From Acetobacter cibinongensis (lineage in GTDB: Bacteria; Pseudomonadota; Alphaproteobacteria; Acetobacterales; Acetobacteraceae), in contig NZ_BAMV01000003.1 in the NCBI RefSeq assembly GCF_000963925.1, positions 62,001 to 126,000 of the forward strand: a stretch of DNA of 64,000 bases, written 5' to 3'. Below the pieces are notes generated by a model. The model made no database searches. It was not told where the DNA came from and saw nothing but the letters and a program-made list of their open reading frames with translations. The translations under genes and the position numbers were made by a program. How positions within the stretch are numbered: the first letter of the stretch is position 1; each line of letters begins with the position of its first letter. Positions 15,979 to 24,996 of the stretch are shown one piece after another.

Positions 15979-18441
15979 TTAGAATGTTGCGCTCAGTGTA
16001 AGGAAATACATGCGCGGTGCAATCGGGAAGGCCGTGTATTGGCCAGAGGCATTGTTGGTGTTGACGGTAGACCAGCCCTTCTCGTTCGTCAGGTTGGTAA
16101 TGTTACCCTGCACCCGCAGAGAGCGCACATGCGGAATACCGCGAATGTCATACCCGGCGTTCAGGCTGAACAGGGCGTAGGCATTAGCGTGCAGGTCATT
16201 GGTGAAGGTGGTGTAGCGTTTGCCCACAACATCCCCAACAAACTGGGCATTGAAGTCACCCCAACGCGTGGAAGCCACGAATTTTTCAGTCCAGTTTGGA
16301 ACGCCCGCCACGTTTTTATTGGCGGTTGGCACGCGTGTGTTACCGTTCATGTAATCATCATTATAAACGGATTTGTTGTAGGACAACGCGTTGTAGAAGG
16401 AGAAATGCTCACCAAACTGCGCGGTGAAGGAGAAGTCCATCCCGTCTGTGGAGACAGAACCCACGTTGGTCAGGGTTGTGGCGCTGCCGACGATGGAAGA
16501 CAGCGTCTGGGTTGAGGCCACAGCCAGCAGACGGTTGGAGAAGTGCACATGGTAATATTCAAGCTGGCCGCTAATGTTGGTCAACGGCCCTGCATTGACG
16601 TGGCGGTTCGTACGCAGGCCGGTTTCATACGTCCATGAGGTTTCAGGTTTGCCGTGGCGTTTGAAGTCTTCAAAAGCCTGCTGGCTGGTTACACCCCAAG
16701 GGGTTGCGTTACCATAACCCGCAGCCTGGAAGGAGCGCATGTTTTCCTGAATATTGGCAAACCACTGTTCATGATCTGTAATATTCCACAATGCGCCGAA
16801 GGACGGCAGGAAGGGGCGCACGGCGGCAATGGTGCCACCTGGGACCGTAATGGCTGTTGCAGGGGAGAGAGAACCGGGCAGGCCAGCAACCGGCAGCGTG
16901 CCGTTGGTGTAAACCAGCTCGGACTTGAAACCGGCATTCAAAGAGAAGTTCTTTGAAATCTGCCAGTTGTCCTGCAAATGCGTGGTAAAGGTATTGGTGT
17001 AGAAATAGTTGGTGTACTGCTTGATCAGCGCATCCTGCTGGCGGTCATACGGCGTGGTGGGGTTGGAGGCATCAAACGGATACCAACGGCGCGCCTGCGT
17101 ATTGTTGTTGCGCTCATACCAGCCGCCCACTTCAATATGGTGCTTGCCAAGATGGTATTTCAGGCTGGTCATGATACCGCCACGGTTATCCCAATATTCC
17201 GTGGTGCGGGTTGCCATGCCGGAGCCACCAAACACATCTGACAGCTGAGAAGCTGACTGGTTGGGGAAGTAGGCGGAAAACAGCGTAGGCAGACCAGCCG
17301 CCGTAATGGGACCAGCCACAACACCTTCACCCATGTCATGGTGATAATAGATATTGGTGTCCCACGTCAGGTTGGCGCTGAAGTCATGGTGCCATTTGGC
17401 GTACATCAGGTAATCCTGACGCTGCGCGGCGGAGTAATAGTTGCGGTAATTCAGGCCCGCATTCTTATATTCTGGTGAATTCTGATAATATTTTATGGCT
17501 TCGTTCAGGTTGGGGTACATGAACGGGCGCACATAAAGTGACCCACCGTTGGGCATGACAATGCCGTCTTCGTTAGGCTCAACTTTCTCGGCCCAGTCAA
17601 AGAAAACACTGACCTTGTTTTTGGAATCTTCATGCACAAACTTGGCGTTGACCTGATTGCCACCCTGATGGCCAGCAAAGTCCCATGCCCGTGCGTCCTG
17701 ACGGCCCCATGACACATAGGCGGAGTTACCGTGCCCGAAGTCACCCGTGTCAATACGGGCAAAGGTGCGGAAGGTGGAGAAGCTGCCAAAGGTCTGGCTC
17801 AGCTGGCCACCTGCGCGGTGCAGCGGGTCCTGTGTGGTGAACTGAAGCGTGCCGCCAAGGTTACTGGTGGACGCTGTACCCAGCGCACCGGCACCCGTTG
17901 CCACGGAGGCAGAGGCAAAGTTTTCACTAATGGCCGCACGCTGGGGGGACAGGCCGTTATAGTTACCGTAAGCTTGGTCACCCAGTGGAATTTCATCCAG
18001 CGTGTAGCCAAGCTGGTTCTGGTTAAATCCGTGAATAACCAGCGATGAATTCTGTTCGTTATTGCCCCATGGGTCAGAGTTGTTGAACACAACACCCGGC
18101 AGAATTTGCAGGGACTTGATGGGGTTGATACCCGGCAGCGTGCGCTGCATCTGCAAATGACCAACCGTCTGTTCTGAGCGGCTGTGGCGGCCTGTTGCAA
18201 TAATCTGTTCAGAACCGGATGCCTGCGCCGCTTTGGGGGCGGAACGCCGTTTGGGCGTGACTGCGGCGGGTGCTACCGGCGTTGCAGCAACAGGCTGGGC
18301 AACAGGGGCCGTAGCAGCATGACCGTGCGGCTTACGAACGGTGTGATGGGGGGATTGTGTGGCGGCGTGCGCCACGGAAACTGCCAGAGGGGAACAGAAC
18401 AGCCAGAGTGCTGCACGGCGGGACGACGGAGAGAATCGCAT
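15979..18441 (-). CDS. TonB-dependent outer membrane receptor, probably phosphate-starvation induced
   Basis: 820 aa from ATG 18441 (a TTG directly before it is not needed). Signal peptide (LWLFCSPLAVSVAHA), a Pro/Ala/His linker, then a plug domain from about residue 80: TLPGINPIKSLQILPGVVF, LVIHGFNQNQLGYTLDEIPLG and NLGGTLQFTTQDP. The remainder is a 22-strand type barrel ending in MYFLTLSATF with the C-terminal Phe. No siderophore-type features are evident. Being in one operon with a Tat-exported glycerophosphodiesterase and behind a Pho box, it probably imports a phosphorylated organic compound or a product of GlpQ. Exact ligand unknown. Confidence 0.85.
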   Translation of the reverse strand: MRFSPSSRRAALWLFCSPLAVSVAHAATQSPHHTVRKPHGHAATAPVAQPVAATPVAPAAVTPKRRSAPKAAQASGSEQIIATGRHSRSEQTVGHLQMQRTLPGINPIKSLQILPGVVFNNSDPWGNNEQNSSLVIHGFNQNQLGYTLDEIPLGDQAYGNYNGLSPQRAAISENFASASVATGAGALGTASTSNLGGTLQFTTQDPLHRAGGQLSQTFGSFSTFRTFARIDTGDFGHGNSAYVSWGRQDARAWDFAGHQGGNQVNAKFVHEDSKNKVSVFFDWAEKVEPNEDGIVMPNGGSLYVRPFMYPNLNEAIKYYQNSPEYKNAGLNYRNYYSAAQRQDYLMYAKWHHDFSANLTWDTNIYYHHDMGEGVVAGPITAAGLPTLFSAYFPNQSASQLSDVFGGSGMATRTTEYWDNRGGIMTSLKYHLGKHHIEVGGWYERNNNTQARRWYPFDASNPTTPYDRQQDALIKQYTNYFYTNTFTTHLQDNWQISKNFSLNAGFKSELVYTNGTLPVAGLPGSLSPATAITVPGGTIAAVRPFLPSFGALWNITDHEQWFANIQENMRSFQAAGYGNATPWGVTSQQAFEDFKRHGKPETSWTYETGLRTNRHVNAGPLTNISGQLEYYHVHFSNRLLAVASTQTLSSIVGSATTLTNVGSVSTDGMDFSFTAQFGEHFSFYNALSYNKSVYNDDYMNGNTRVPTANKNVAGVPNWTEKFVASTRWGDFNAQFVGDVVGKRYTTFTNDLHANAYALFSLNAGYDIRGIPHVRSLRVQGNITNLTNEKGWSTVNTNNASGQYTAFPIAPRMYFLTLSATF

Positions 18442-18510
18442 CAAGATGCTGTGCCCTATCAGGGAGTGAAAACCTGCCCGCTTCTTAAAAACCCAAGCGC
18501 TGAAATAAGA

Positions 18511-18528
18511 GTGACAGTTTTATGAAAA
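18511..18528 (-). promoter_or_regulatory. Pho box (PhoB site) upstream of the receptor-glpQ operon
   Basis: On the minus strand the sequence is TTTTCATAAAACTGTCAC, matching 16 of 18 positions of the enterobacterial consensus CTGTCATAWAWCTGTCAY. It lies 69 bp upstream of the receptor start. I do not see an obvious -10 hexamer at the canonical distance. Confidence 0.7.
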
Positions 18529-18764
18529 TGGCTGTTTGGCGCGGTTTGTGATCGGGCAACAACACTAAGTTCTGAAAAATTTTTTAGGAGCGCTTTGTGC
18601 TTGACTTTCGAGGTTTTGGGTATGGGGAAACCTCTGGCGGCCTCAGGCTTTTATGACAGCACTGCCAGGGCCACCCTTGCACTCGGCGGGTGATAATGCT
18701 CTGTGCATGAGGAGAATGAGCAAGGCACACCGGCCTGTTTGCTCCAGAACCATGAGAGATGCGC

Positions 18765-20219
18765 ATGTCAGATGAATTTTTGAACGTCCAGCTTCTGATA
18801 TCTGGAAAATGGCAAGATGCAGCCGATGGCCGGACGCTCCCTGTGCACGATCCTGCAACAGGGGAGACAATTGGTAAAATTGCTCATGCCTCCAAGACGG
18901 ATCTGGCGCTGGCGGCAGAGGGTGCTGCAAAAGGCTTTGAAGCCTGGCGCACCCTTACGGCATGGGACCGCTTTGTTATTATGCGCCGTGCGGCCAACCT
19001 GCTACGTGAGCGTGCGGAGAGCATTGCCCGTATTATGAGCCGTGAGCAGGGCAAGCCCCTTGCTCAGGCTTTGGCGGAAATTGACGGTGCTGCCGGGGTT
19101 ATCGAATATTTTGGGGAAGAAGGCCGCCGCCTGAACGATGTGCTGGTGCCGCCGCGTGTTGCGAATGTTGAGCAGCGGGTGCTGCACCGCCCTGTTGGTG
19201 TTGTAGCGGCGTTCACGCCCTGGAACTTCCCCATTAACCAGATTGCCCGCAAACTGGGTGCGGCCCTTGGGGCCGGGTGTGCCGTTATTGTTAAAGCGCC
19301 GGAGGACACCCCTGCATCCCCCGCTGAACTGCTGCGTGTGTTTCTGGATGCCGGTATTCCGGCAGGTGCTGTGTCTCTTGTGTATGGTGACCCGGCAGAA
19401 ATTTCAGAATATCTGATCGCGCATCCCGTTGTGCGGAAAATTTCCTTCACGGGATCTACACCGGTCGGCAAGCATCTGGCCTCTCTGGCCGGTGCACAGA
19501 TGAAGCCGGTGACAATGGAGCTGGGTGGCCATGCTCCGGTTATTGTCTGTGCAGATGCAGACCTGGATGCCGCAGCAGAACGCCTGGCAGCCGCCAAGTT
19601 CCGCAATGCCGGTCAGGTGTGCATTGCTCCAACCCGTTTTCTGCTTGAACAGAGCATTGCCCCGACATTTGTGGACAAGTTCAAGGCCCGCATGAGCGCC
19701 CTGAAAATTGGCCGTGGCGTGGATGATGGCGTGACCATGGGGCCATTGGTCAACAGCCGCCGGGTCAAAGCCTTGCAGGAATTGGTGGAAGACGCACGCG
19801 CAAACGGCGCTACGGTTTGGCACCCTGACACAGCCCTGCCGAATGGTGGCTGCTTTTTCCCGCCCACGCTTATTCAAAACCCTGACCTGTCCATGCGGGT
19901 GATGCAGGAAGAGCCTTTTGGCCCGCTGGCCATTGTGTCTGAATTCACCTCCCTGACGGATGCCGTAAAGGAAGCTAACCGGCTGCCTTATGGTCTGGCG
20001 GCTTATGTCTATACCCGGAATGAGCGCACACAACGTCTGCTGGGCGAACAGGTTGAAGCCGGTATGGTGGCTGTAAACCATCATGGTATTGGTGTGCCGG
20101 AAGTGCCTTTTGGCGGCATTAAGGATTCCGGTTACGGCACGGAAGGTGGGCCAGAAGCCTTGCGGGCCCATACTTACATCAAGCTGGTTTCCAGCGAGCA
20201 GGCTAAAGCTGACTTCTAA
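18765..20219 (+). CDS. NAD(P)-dependent succinate-semialdehyde dehydrogenase-type aldehyde dehydrogenase
   Basis: 484 aa. Aldehyde dehydrogenase superfamily, GabD/Sad-like: FTPWNFPINQIARKLGAAL (cofactor site), SFTGSTPVGKHLA, the general base in MELGGHAPVIV, and the catalytic cysteine in FRNAGQVCIAPTRF. The C-terminal EVPFGGIKDSGYGTEGG supports the semialdehyde group. It oxidises an aldehyde to an acid, probably succinate semialdehyde in the cytosol; related substrates cannot be excluded. ATG 18765 has GAGAG at good spacing, better than the ATG six bases earlier. Single gene, closed by a terminator. Confidence 0.83.
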   Translation: MSDEFLNVQLLISGKWQDAADGRTLPVHDPATGETIGKIAHASKTDLALAAEGAAKGFEAWRTLTAWDRFVIMRRAANLLRERAESIARIMSREQGKPLAQALAEIDGAAGVIEYFGEEGRRLNDVLVPPRVANVEQRVLHRPVGVVAAFTPWNFPINQIARKLGAALGAGCAVIVKAPEDTPASPAELLRVFLDAGIPAGAVSLVYGDPAEISEYLIAHPVVRKISFTGSTPVGKHLASLAGAQMKPVTMELGGHAPVIVCADADLDAAAERLAAAKFRNAGQVCIAPTRFLLEQSIAPTFVDKFKARMSALKIGRGVDDGVTMGPLVNSRRVKALQELVEDARANGATVWHPDTALPNGGCFFPPTLIQNPDLSMRVMQEEPFGPLAIVSEFTSLTDAVKEANRLPYGLAAYVYTRNERTQRLLGEQVEAGMVAVNHHGIGVPEVPFGGIKDSGYGTEGGPEALRAHTYIKLVSSEQAKADF

Positions 20220-20245
20220 GTCCCGGTTTTTGTTGGTGTAAGAAG

Positions 20246-20278
20246 AAAGGGGCGGCACACATTGTGCTGCCCCTTTTT
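20246..20278. terminator. Bidirectional terminator
   Basis: AAAGGGGC...GCACA and TGTGC...GCCCCTTTTT form a near-perfect stem, between the convergent dehydrogenase and copper receptor genes. Confidence 0.85.
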
Positions 20279-20317
20279 AGTAGAAGTTCAAAAGGTTTTT
20301 ACTTTTGAACTGGTTTT

Positions 20318-22525
20318 TTAGAACGTGGCAGACAGGCTCACATTAAAGGAGCGGCCCATGCCCGGCAGGGCGCGGGTATAGCCAATATAGCGCGTGTCCC
20401 CTAACGACAGGCCACCAAGCGGCAGGTAGTAGGGCTGGTTGAAAATATTATCGATCCCCGCATCCACTGTCACCATTTTCCAGGTGTAACTGCCGCCAAG
20501 GTTGAGCAGAGCATAGCCCGGTGTGCGGGGTTCAGTCCGGAGATAATCCACACTGTCCTTTGCTTTGACAAAGTTCATTTCCACACGGCCTTTCCATGGC
20601 CCTACGGTTTCATGCACCGCTATTGTGCCGTTAAGGGGCATCATGTGGTACAGGCCGCTGTGGGTTACGTTATCCTGCCCACGCACCCAGTTGAGCACAC
20701 CGGTAAACTCGCCTTTGCCAAATTTGGGTGTATCCCACAGAGTGTAATGGCCAGAGGCATTAATGCCGTATGTCTGGGCATTGTGGTTGGTAAATTGCAG
20801 CTTGTGCCGCCCATTCGTAAAAGTGCTGAGCTGCACAACATTAATGTAGTTATGCACGTAGGAGTAATAGGGCTGGACCTTCAGCCCCCATTTATTGGCA
20901 GTGGTCGGGTCGTGCCAGTCCAGCGTGACACTGGCTGTGTTGGCGACTTCAGACTTCAGGTCCACATTGCCAACGTAGCCGTTGCCATCCCCAAACCACC
21001 CGATCATGGAGGAGGACATGCTGCCCATGCCCCAAGCGTAGCGCTCATACAGGTTTGGCGCGCGGGACTTGCGGGCATAGCCGCCTTCCAGCGTAAAGCT
21101 GTCCGTTGCCTGCCAGCGTGTCATGGCGGTGACATCAAAATTCACATCGGTCCGGCCCCGGCGGCGGGCGTTGAAAGCACGGGCTGCCATGGCATCTGCC
21201 ATGTTCATCATGCCGGTCCAGGAATAGGGGGAGACATCGCCCGTATTCATCATGACCAGATCATTCCGGAAGCCCAGAAGTGTTGAGACGCGGGATGTCC
21301 AGTGGGCTTCCCACTCCGCATAATGGCCCAGCCGGTCACGGTGGCCGTTATTGATGTTGTTGTAGGTATTAGGCCCCATCATCATGCTACCCATCAGGGG
21401 TGGCCACCAGTCTTTCAGGCCTTGGTGATCAAAACTGCTGCCCAGCTTGAGGGTGTGGTTGGGGGCGAGTGGAATGGTGGCTTTCAGGGAGTACCCCGCC
21501 AACCGGGAATCGTTGTTCATGGGCATGCCGGTGGTGGCGGAGTGGCCACCTTTGTCACCCAGCATATCCATGGCGTGCGTAATGCGCTGCCAGTAGCCTC
21601 GGGCCTCAAGCTCACCCCAGTCAAAGGACCCATTATATTTACCGTTCACAAAAGTGGAGCGGTTGTTTGTCATGTCCATAAACTGGTTGGCAAAGCCTTC
21701 ATGCGGCACATTCTGCTGACCGAACGTGACGGAAAGCAGGTGGTTGTCCTTGTGCATGCCGGCGGTTACGGCGTGGTTGTAACTCAGGTAGCTGGTGGAG
21801 TGCACAACCCCCATGCCACCACCACCCCGGTAGTTGCCGGACTGGTCATAGGACGCATTGTAGCGCAGGCTGAACAGGTCGTTGGCGACAGTGACAGACC
21901 CTGCTGCACTATATCCCCCACCGTTGCTGCGATACGTACCCCGTACACGGCCTGTGACCAGTATCTTGCCTTTGCGGGCAAAGCGTGGGTCTGCGCGCTC
22001 AACATCAATGGTGCCGCCCAGACTGTCCCCACCACTGCTGACAGGCGTTAGCCCGGCAATGCTGGTGGCTGTCTGCACGCTGTCCGGGTCTACATAAGAC
22101 AGAGCCGGGTTCATGTGGTTGGGGCAGGCGGGAGCAATGCGGACACCATCGACAATGGTGGCCACGCGGTCATCCGCCATACCGTTCAGGACCGGCAGAT
22201 TGGCCAACCGCCCCCCGCCGTAAGAACTGAACCCCGGCTGGTTACGGAACAGGGCCGAGGCATCCGGGCTGGACAGGCGGGACATGCGTTGTGTGCTGGC
22301 ATCGGGGGAGGAGGCACTCAACGGGGCATCGGAGAGGGATGTGGCATCCTCTTCCTCAGCATTGGTGGAAATATCAAGGCGCGGCAGGGTGACAACGCTG
22401 CTCTGCGGTGCGGCGGTCTGGGCGTGGGCAGCATGCCAGCCCAGGGGCGTTATGGCAGTGGCGCACAGTGCGGCAAACACCCATACGGAGGCAGCCCCCC
22501 GGCGGTGGTTCAAAAAGATAACCAT
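20318..22525 (-). CDS. TonB-dependent copper receptor (OprC/NosA type)
   Basis: 735 aa from ATG 22525 (AGGA upstream). After the signal peptide (AALCATAITPLGWHAAHA) the plug contains the CxxxM element of the OprC group in PACPNHMNPALSY; in OprC this Cys and Met contribute to copper binding. The barrel is rich in methionine (MMGSMMMGPN, GMGSMSSSMIG, TGMMNMADAMAARA), and the protein ends SFNVSLSATF. It should import copper for periplasmic or membrane cuproenzymes, such as the terminal oxidase. A DUF2946 gene lies upstream on the same strand and a tonB gene diverges from it. Confidence 0.87.
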   Translation of the reverse strand: MVIFLNHRRGAASVWVFAALCATAITPLGWHAAHAQTAAPQSSVVTLPRLDISTNAEEEDATSLSDAPLSASSPDASTQRMSRLSSPDASALFRNQPGFSSYGGGRLANLPVLNGMADDRVATIVDGVRIAPACPNHMNPALSYVDPDSVQTATSIAGLTPVSSGGDSLGGTIDVERADPRFARKGKILVTGRVRGTYRSNGGGYSAAGSVTVANDLFSLRYNASYDQSGNYRGGGGMGVVHSTSYLSYNHAVTAGMHKDNHLLSVTFGQQNVPHEGFANQFMDMTNNRSTFVNGKYNGSFDWGELEARGYWQRITHAMDMLGDKGGHSATTGMPMNNDSRLAGYSLKATIPLAPNHTLKLGSSFDHQGLKDWWPPLMGSMMMGPNTYNNINNGHRDRLGHYAEWEAHWTSRVSTLLGFRNDLVMMNTGDVSPYSWTGMMNMADAMAARAFNARRRGRTDVNFDVTAMTRWQATDSFTLEGGYARKSRAPNLYERYAWGMGSMSSSMIGWFGDGNGYVGNVDLKSEVANTASVTLDWHDPTTANKWGLKVQPYYSYVHNYINVVQLSTFTNGRHKLQFTNHNAQTYGINASGHYTLWDTPKFGKGEFTGVLNWVRGQDNVTHSGLYHMMPLNGTIAVHETVGPWKGRVEMNFVKAKDSVDYLRTEPRTPGYALLNLGGSYTWKMVTVDAGIDNIFNQPYYLPLGGLSLGDTRYIGYTRALPGMGRSFNVSLSATF

Positions 22526-22609
22526 AAGAAAATGTCCTGAAAACAAGGCAAGAAGGGCCGCATCCAGTTGTGCAGGACAACAGGAAGAGGCCGGAAAAAG
22601 CGCTTGAAA

Positions 22610-23035
22610 TCAGGCAGGTGGCCCGTGCGATGGCGGGAGGCCGAGCACAACAATGGGGGGCGCGCGTGGCAGAGAGGCGTGGCTGCCCCGGCGTATCCAC
22701 CGTTGAACAAGGGGGGGCAGGAGCACCAGCCCCAAAGGGAGCGCTGCGGGCAAGGAGAGCAGCGGGCAAAGCGGGCAGGTTTCCGTACCATCGTGATGAT
22801 GATGGTGCGTATGCTGCGGCATGGCGGCCATGGACATGCCATGGTGCATCATCATGCTATGGCCAGCAGGGGCTGGCGCAATATCAACCCCGAGCAAACG
22901 CTCCATGGCCGCACGCGGCATCTCGTCTGGCAGGGAGAAACTTTGAAGTGCGAGAAGGCCCAGAAAGCCCATCATCGTCACCGCGACCAGCGGCCATTTT
23001 AGCAGCCTAGCAAGCGGGTGAGAGGGATGGAACAT
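22610..23035 (-). CDS. DUF2946-type small membrane protein, Met/His-rich
   Basis: 141 aa from ATG 23035; other in-frame ATGs at 23065 and 23068 are possible and no start has a strong ribosome site. One N-terminal membrane helix (WPLVAVTMMGFLGLLALQSF) is followed by a periplasmic stretch rich in Met and His (HSMMMHHGMSMAAMPQH, then five consecutive His), a CPLC pair, and a second hydrophobic segment. DUF2946 proteins commonly sit next to copper receptors, and the residues suggest Cu(I)/Cu(II) binding. Probably co-transcribed with the copper receptor 84 bp downstream. Biochemical role unknown. Confidence 0.7.
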   Translation of the reverse strand: MFHPSHPLARLLKWPLVAVTMMGFLGLLALQSFSLPDEMPRAAMERLLGVDIAPAPAGHSMMMHHGMSMAAMPQHTHHHHHDGTETCPLCPLLSLPAALPLGLVLLPPLVQRWIRRGSHASLPRAPPIVVLGLPPSHGPPA

Positions 23036-23266
23036 GACTAAGGGCCTAAACTCCAGATTTTGCATCATGGCGCAGGAAGGCGTAAGCGCATCCTGCATGA
23101 TATGTGCTGGCGTTGCTCTGTGCCGGGCGCAGGGCAGCACCTTAGTGACCCAGCGTTGAACCGCCGTGGGGCGTTCATATCAGGCTAGGCCAAGGTGGGG
23201 CACACCGTATAAGGATATGCCGACACTTTGCAACAGGGTGAATGCAGACGTGCCGTGAGGACCGAT

Positions 23267-24259
23267 ATGTGCGCAGCAACACAGCAGGGTGATCGTTCTT
23301 CTTTCGTGTCAGGACGGACAGGCCTTTACGCCAGTTTGACCGAAAGCACGCAGCCGCCCGCCTGTCCGCTGGCGGGTGTTACACGTACTATGGGGTTTGC
23401 GGGCACGGCTGGTATGCCGCCCCAAACTGCCTGGACAGACCCGCACCCTCTGCCAGCGGCCAGCCTGTCGCCACCGCGTGGGCGTGGGGGGTATAAAGGT
23501 CGCGTTGCCTTGGGTCTGGCTCTGGGGGCGCACGCTTTGCTGGCGCTGTGCCTGCTCGGGCACCACATGCACCCGGCACAACTGGCTGCACCGGGGGAGC
23601 GTGCCGTGCAGATGGTGTTTGAAACACGAGCCAGCGCACCAGCGCAGCCTGCGCCACAACAGCCGCCTGCGCCGCCATTAACGCCACCTGTTAAACTGGC
23701 GGATATGCCGCCTATGAATATGGAGGATACCCCTCCACCAGCACACCCTCCCGCCGTGCCAGACGCAACGGATGCGTTGCCGGATATGTCGGCTTTTCCC
23801 CTTCATGTGCCTGTGGCGGCTCCTGCCTCGCAGAGCCGAAAGACAGCCAAGCCTGCCATGATGCATGCTAAAGCGCCACAAACTAGCGTGGCCTCGCCCG
23901 CCCATGCTGCTGCTCCGGTGCAGTCTGCGCCTTTGCCCCACCAACAGGCCCCGGCGTCTTCACCTGCTCCGGCTTCAGTCGCGCAGGCGGCAAAAGGTGG
24001 AGGGGTACCCAAGCTGCACTGCACGCCGCCGCAAACACACTATCCGCCTATGGCGCGGCACTTGCATGAGGAGGGGGAAGCTGTGGTGGAAGTGACCTTG
24101 GCTGGCACAGGGGCCGTGCAGTCTGCGCGGCTGACCCAGAGCACAGGCTATGATGATCTGGACAAACAGGCGTTGCTGGCCGCACGAACCCTGACCTGTG
24201 CACCGCCGGAAAATGGGGTACTGGTTGGGCGTATTCCGGTAGGGTTTCACATTCAATAA
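23267..24259 (+). CDS. tonB: TonB energy transducer
   Basis: 330 aa from ATG 23267, which has GAGGA seven bases upstream; later in-frame ATGs at 23390 and 23414 lack ribosome sites. A single membrane anchor (VALGLALGAHALLALCLLG, about residues 78-96) carries the conserved His of TonB. A long Pro/Ala-rich periplasmic spacer follows, with unusual methionines (KLADMPPMNMEDTPPP). The C-terminal TonB domain starts at HYPPMARHLHEEGEAVVEVTL and includes SARLTQSTGYDDLDKQALLAA. No exbB or exbD lies beside it. It diverges from the copper receptor/DUF2946 pair, which suggests it serves that receptor. Confidence 0.87.
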   Translation: MCAATQQGDRSSFVSGRTGLYASLTESTQPPACPLAGVTRTMGFAGTAGMPPQTAWTDPHPLPAASLSPPRGRGGYKGRVALGLALGAHALLALCLLGHHMHPAQLAAPGERAVQMVFETRASAPAQPAPQQPPAPPLTPPVKLADMPPMNMEDTPPPAHPPAVPDATDALPDMSAFPLHVPVAAPASQSRKTAKPAMMHAKAPQTSVASPAHAAAPVQSAPLPHQQAPASSPAPASVAQAAKGGGVPKLHCTPPQTHYPPMARHLHEEGEAVVEVTLAGTGAVQSARLTQSTGYDDLDKQALLAARTLTCAPPENGVLVGRIPVGFHIQ

Positions 24260-24299
24260 AAGCCAGACAGTATAGTCCTATTCCGTAAAGCGTGCACTA

Positions 24300-24313
24300 T
24301 AGCGGTATTGCTA
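24300..24313. promoter_or_regulatory. Imperfect palindrome upstream of luxI, lux-box candidate
   Basis: TAGCGGTATTGCTA has perfect TAGC/GCTA arms and a partly symmetric centre. It lies 60-73 bp before the luxI ATG, where a LuxR-type activator would bind. Shorter than a classical 20-bp lux box. Confidence 0.35.
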
Positions 24314-24335
24314 GATTGAAAGAGGCTGGGTAAGG

Positions 24336-24367
24336 GCGTTTTTTCTCCGTCGTAAACGCAACGGAGG
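24336..24367 (+). promoter_or_regulatory. luxI leader with two competing hairpins, one hiding the ribosome binding site
   Basis: CTCCGT (24345-24350) is fully complementary to ACGGAG (24361-24366), which is the luxI ribosome binding site. GCGTTT (24336-24341) is fully complementary to AAACGC (24354-24359), which lies in the loop of the first hairpin. The two stems cannot coexist comfortably, giving a simple on/off layout for translation. Confidence 0.5.
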
Positions 24368-24372
24368 CAGAC

Positions 24373-24957
24373 ATGCTCTACACTTTTTCTTACGAAGAAC
24401 GTCATGACTATGCCAGTGTCTATGACAAGATGCTCCAGGCACGGGCACTTGTTTTTGGAGAGCGGCTGGGGTGGGATGTTGTTGTCCGCCACGGGCGGGA
24501 AGAAGATGAGTACGACCGGGAATACAACCCCCTCTACATTGTGTCCCTGAACGAGAGCGGGCAGCATGCGGCATCCCTGCGGGTTCTGCCAACAACTGGC
24601 CCAACCATGCTGCGGCAGGAATTTCATACATTTTTTGATGACTGCCCGGATATTGTGAGCCCGGATGTCTGGGAGTGCACGCGCCTGTGCTCCACGGTGG
24701 AAAGCACCACACCAGCAGGCCGTTCTGTCACCATTGATGTAACCAAGGCACTGTGCCGCACGGCCTTTGAAAGTGGTATCAGCCAGATTACCGGCATTTA
24801 TTATAAAGGTATGACCCGCGTTTACCGTCGTATCGGCTGGGAGCCCACCACGCTGTCACAGGCAAAACCGGAAATTGGCGATATCTGCCTTGGTCTGTGG
24901 ACCGTAACCCCGCGCGCCATGCGGCACATGGCAGAACGGCAGGCAATGCTTTTTTGA
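24373..24957 (+). CDS. Acyl-homoserine-lactone synthase, LuxI family
   Basis: 194 aa. All residues that define LuxI enzymes are present at almost the canonical positions: Arg24, Phe28, Trp34, Asp45, Asp48, Arg70, and Glu101/Arg104 in WECTRL. It makes an N-acyl homoserine lactone from S-adenosylmethionine and acyl-ACP; acyl chain length cannot be read from sequence. The closest described relatives in this bacterial group are GinI proteins of Komagataeibacter, so ginI-like is a fair label, though I give no symbol because identity was not tested. A luxR gene follows 119 bp downstream on the same strand. Confidence 0.93.
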   Translation: MLYTFSYEERHDYASVYDKMLQARALVFGERLGWDVVVRHGREEDEYDREYNPLYIVSLNESGQHAASLRVLPTTGPTMLRQEFHTFFDDCPDIVSPDVWECTRLCSTVESTTPAGRSVTIDVTKALCRTAFESGISQITGIYYKGMTRVYRRIGWEPTTLSQAKPEIGDICLGLWTVTPRAMRHMAERQAMLF

Positions 24958-24996
24958 TACATTCATTATTAATTAGTCAGGTAAGGTATAACATCT

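Noticed and set aside
19404-20258. 284-codon minus-strand frame in the aldehyde dehydrogenase gene
   Set aside because: Shadow; runs through the terminator region and shows no protein family features.
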